DNA of 64,000 nt from Aplysia californica (lineage: Eukaryota > Mollusca > Gastropoda > Aplysiida > Aplysiidae): positions 114,810 to 178,809 of the forward strand of contig NW_004798053.1 of the NCBI RefSeq assembly GCF_000002075.1, written 5' to 3'. Positions 48,046 to 64,000 of this stretch are shown here, one piece after another. The notes beneath the pieces are model-generated. The model did no database searches and was not told the origin of the DNA. It saw only the letters and a list, made by a program, of their open reading frames with translations. Within the stretch, counting starts at the first letter, position 1. Every line of letters starts with the position of its first letter. The translations under genes and the position numbers were made by a program.

Positions 48046-48610
48046 TTGGCCGGCTCTATTTCTCCAAACGCTCGGGAAAATAAACTTGAACTCTATTTCT
48101 CCGAATGGTTTCAGTTTTCGATATTTTTTGGTGAAGCCTTTTAGCCTATTTGCGAATGGAGTGGCGCGCGCATGTGTGTGAGTGTGTGTGTGTATAAGGT
48201 GTGAACGGGGGTGAAGGGAGAGGGTATGGGGACGTGGAGGGATATTTTTTTTTTTAGTTTTTGCTTTTATTTAGGGGTGACTAGATCTGAATATGCAAAA
48301 TAGGTTACTGACAAAGTCGAGCAGTCTTGTTTTCTCGCAGTACCTTTTGAAGGCATTTTCAAATGAAGTATAGTCTGGGAATGTTGCCCAACCCCAATTG
48401 AAGTATCTGATTATTCAGACATCTAAAAATCTCTAGCTCTAGAAATTGAATTCTATTTTAAAAAAAAGCTAATTCTTCCCAGTCCTTGCAGAGTGGCAGA
48501 ACTAACACGCAGAACTCTCGCAAATAGCCAAAAAATCTCGAGAACGAAAACCGTTTGAAGAAATAGAGGTCAACTTTATTTTCCCGAGCGTTCTGAGAAA
48601 TAGTCACTTC
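48046..48610. mobile_element. TIR element, family M2 copy 2 (uninterrupted)
   Basis: 565 bases with inverted ends sharing CGCTCGGGAAAATAAA and AACGGTTT-type blocks. The interior corresponds to the 37.3-38.8 kb copy read backwards and lacks the 820-base insert, so it shows the empty-site state. Confidence 0.78.
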
Positions 48611-51185
48611 GAAAAAGGATTGACAAAAAGTAAGCTCCATTACAAATGGATTTTTTAGCCTTTAATATATCGATATTTAGAAGGATTTTGTTATTTTCTT
48701 TTACTTAAAAATATATTTTCAAAAATGCTTTTTAGCCCAAGGTATAGTCTATATTGCATTATAATCCCTCAAAATGCGTGAGAAAATTACTTTTCTGAGT
48801 AAACACTGCGGATGATAAATTCTCTTGTCCATTCATAAAGTCGATCTAATCATGACAATTCACACCAAAATTTAGGTCATTCTCTCCCCTCTTTAATGGC
48901 AGGTACTATGCATTTCAATATCTGTTGAGAATATGTGTAAGCAAAGTGAAGCTTTGCACATCCACATCTTTTTGTTTCTTTGGAGAGCAAACTTGTATCG
49001 CCTATTTCTGCCCTGCACAAACCTATTTCTTGAAAATTATTATTTAAGGTGGTGGTGATTTTGTTTTGACTACGAAATGTTCAATATAAAAACTTTGAAG
49101 CTGTTCTTTTATCTTTTTATCTGCTTTTTTAAAAGTTGATTTGTGAGTAGCGAATGTGTTGTCAGGTCGTCTCAAAGTGTATTTGAAGCAGAACTGAAAC
49201 AAAGGGGAAATTGTAAAGCCGTTTTTCTCAAAACTTTGTTTCTGTATCGTGCCTTACAAAATCACCCATATCTCAAAAACTACTGAAGATATCTTAAAAG
49301 TTCAACAGCATTATTGTTCAGAAATGATCTCTGTACATAAAAATGCAAAAATATAGGATTCTTCAAAATGCATCCTTTGGATACCTTTCACCAGGCACAC
49401 ACACATATTATAATCTAGGCCTAGGCCTGCACTAATGATGAGGTGATGTGAAATGGCTTTGAGGTGATCACTGAGGTGATGAGGTGAATGGTTTTGAGAT
49501 GAACATTGGTTCAACTAGAGTGACAGAGCTAGTTACCTGAGAGAGCACATTTTTGTGATAAATGTTATTGCTGATATTAAATTATCATCCCACTCTCGAA
49601 TGCACCACTAGATCTACTACTGTTTAGATTCAAACCAATTGTAGGCTTAGTTTCTTTGGCTGCCAAACACAAAAATGTGGCCACTAAAACTATTACTATT
49701 TCAAGCTATGGTTTCTACTTAAATTTCAAGAAATCAGAGGGGACAGCATCCCTTCTGAACCCCCTCCTCTGGAACCTGAAGCCTACCTCTCTCCTGACTC
49801 CTGAACCCTGTTTAAAAAAAGCTTAATGATCTACTTTTGTTCTGGAAGGTTTTTTTTTTTCAAACCTGATTTTTTAAGCCAAAATCTTTTCCAAAGGCCA
49901 ATCATCATCAAGTGTTACATTTAGTGAAACAGAGAGGAGGGAAACATGAGAAAATACATTGTGCTCTAATTGTGGGCCAGAGAGAGGCATCGCCAGTGTG
50001 CTCTTTGCTTATGTTTACATCAGTTGTCCTATGCACTGAGACTGTGTATAGAGGCTTTTAATAAAACAAAGGAGTGAATGTGCGTCTGTTGCTTGACCAT
50101 CTGTTGGTCATGGCTGGTTCACATCCTACCCATCACATGACATGAGCAGATGAACGCAGGTGGTTTGTTTCATAATGACTTCACTGGCCCTGGGCTTTCT
50201 CTCTTCTATTCACTTCTTTTCAATATAGAGCACAGTACAGTGTGGAGTGCAATATGCTGAGCTACTCTTTCATCTTGTTCTGTGTGACAGTTCAGCAGAT
50301 TTAAGCACAAGGCTGCTGCTCAAATTGTATTTAAGAGGTGGATGAGATAAAAACTAAAAAAAACTGAATGATACCATGGCTACAAGCATAGTATGGACAT
50401 TCCCAATTCTACGCTGTCGGCAATCATCTGTTTCAGACATGGCACTTGAATTGAAGAAGAGGGTGATTTTTTTCCCTTTTTTCTCTCATTACTACTACTT
50501 ACAAGTTTATCATTTCAATTTAATGAATGCTATAATATATATATAAGTGTGCTTTTTTTGTGAAATGGATTGTCGCTGTTGTTTAAATATATATGTTGAT
50601 GTATACAAATGAATGTGTTTCACTGGAGTTTTTTCATCCTAACAGGTTCCTTGCTTTGCTCAGATAGCTTTGGTTGCAGCAGTACATTGTACGCACATCT
50701 CAGCGTAAAGGAAAAGCAGACAACCTGTGAGGGGAAGAAAGAGTTCTTCAGAAAATTGTAAGGTATAAAATGGTGTGAAAATCATAAATGTGCCAACGAA
50801 TTTCCATGCTATCAGCTATTGCAAAGAAATTATTGTGAGCTGAATTTAGAAATTACACCTTCTATGACAAATGACTTAGGCTGTTATTGTTAACTGTTGC
50901 TAATATAGTATTGTGTTGGTTTGTGTGGAAGTGACTTGCAGTTTTCTCCATGCTTCTATGATTGATGGTAAAAAGTTTTTATTTGTTTACTTTTACTTCC
51001 ATTCTCAGAGAAGAAGTTTGTTCCTCTGGATTTTTTTTTCTCCTTATTTTTTATTTTTCAGAAGTGTAGCTACTGTATGGAGATATAATTTTGCTTTGCT
51101 TTCCAATGGTGATAGTTATTTTGGAAAAGTTATGGAGAGTAAGCCTACCATTCTCACTTTTATTCTTCTCTTGAAGTGAAATCAG
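48611..51185. other. Upstream region of the CIP2A-like gene
   Basis: AT-rich and mostly free of the repeats seen elsewhere. A short GATGAGGTGA tandem pattern lies at 49435-49500. The promoter and 5' UTR of the CIP2A-like gene should lie toward the right end, but I cannot place a transcription start. The sequence just before the ATG ends in AG, so a 5' non-coding exon is possible. Confidence 0.6.
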
Positions 51186-63545
<12,360 letters not shown>

Positions 63546-64000
63546 GTTGGGATATATTACAAAATAGAATCAGATAAACTTGAGTACTTTTATTTTGTTC
63601 TCTGTCTTTCCACACAGTAACTGCAAGTGTCTGAAGCATTATATCAGTGATTGGTCAATGTATTTATATCTTTTGTTCTTTGTTGTTTTATTATTGCTGT
63701 TTGGTTGCTTTTTCTGTGTTGACTTCCATAAACTACAGCTCATGAACATTAACTCCAGTGTTTGCATGATTTAGCAGTTATTATTTGGTTTTAACTTCTT
63801 TATTTTTTCATATCTGTTTGAACATAAGTCATAGTAGCATATTTTGATGTTCTTCTGAACTTGACTTTTTAGAGTATCTTTAACTAGAAATCTTTTCTAT
63901 CAGGAGTAAATTTGGTTTACAGTCTCCCCTGAACACATATGCCTTTCAGCTGAGAATCTTCTTTTTTCTTTCTGCTTTTTGTTTGTTTTGATGTAGACTT

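Overview
This is eukaryotic, intron-rich, repeat-rich DNA. The AT-rich introns, very dense short interspersed repeats (SINEs) and DNA transposons, long GA/CT/GTCT microsatellites and scattered AGATCT runs fit an invertebrate, probably a lophotrochozoan such as a gastropod mollusc. The species assignment is inference; the two host genes only say animal.

Two host genes can be built exon by exon. A taxilin gene (syntaxin-binding coiled-coil protein) lies on the minus strand from about 29.5 kb down to 6.0 kb. It has 15 coding exons whose phases all agree, giving a predicted 963 residues. The first exon is the least certain. A gene for a CIP2A-like protein (PP2A inhibitor, armadillo-like N-terminal half) lies on the plus strand from 51.2 kb and runs off the right end. 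Twelve exons give the first 514 residues in one continuous frame. The two genes are divergent and about 21.7 kb apart; nothing suggests that they work together.

Region by region: 1-6 kb is the taxilin 3' flank with a terminal-inverted-repeat (TIR) element and SINEs. 6-29.5 kb is taxilin, whose introns hold SINEs, a Tc1/mariner relic, small TIR elements, a CpG-rich patch and an unusual 0.9 kb inverted array of CCCCGGGG-centred units. 29.5-31 kb is a tandem duplication with a SINE inserted in one copy. 31-35.8 kb is microsatellite-rich. 35.9-38.8 kb holds two abutting TIR elements, one with a third element nested in it and a 340-base assembly gap. 41-43.5 kb holds a full-length SINE, a LINE reverse-transcriptase fragment and huge AGC/AAG triplet runs. 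44.3-48.6 kb holds three more TIR elements. 48.6-51.2 kb has no recognised feature. 51.2-64 kb is CIP2A, with a pogo-like and a piggyBac-like element in its introns.

I found no functional RNA gene, CRISPR array or LTR element. The most unusual structures are the inverted CCCCGGGG array with its flanking hairpin arrays, the long-TIR element at 45.1-47.6 kb, and the nested TIR elements around the gap. None can be shown to be a working biological system from sequence alone.
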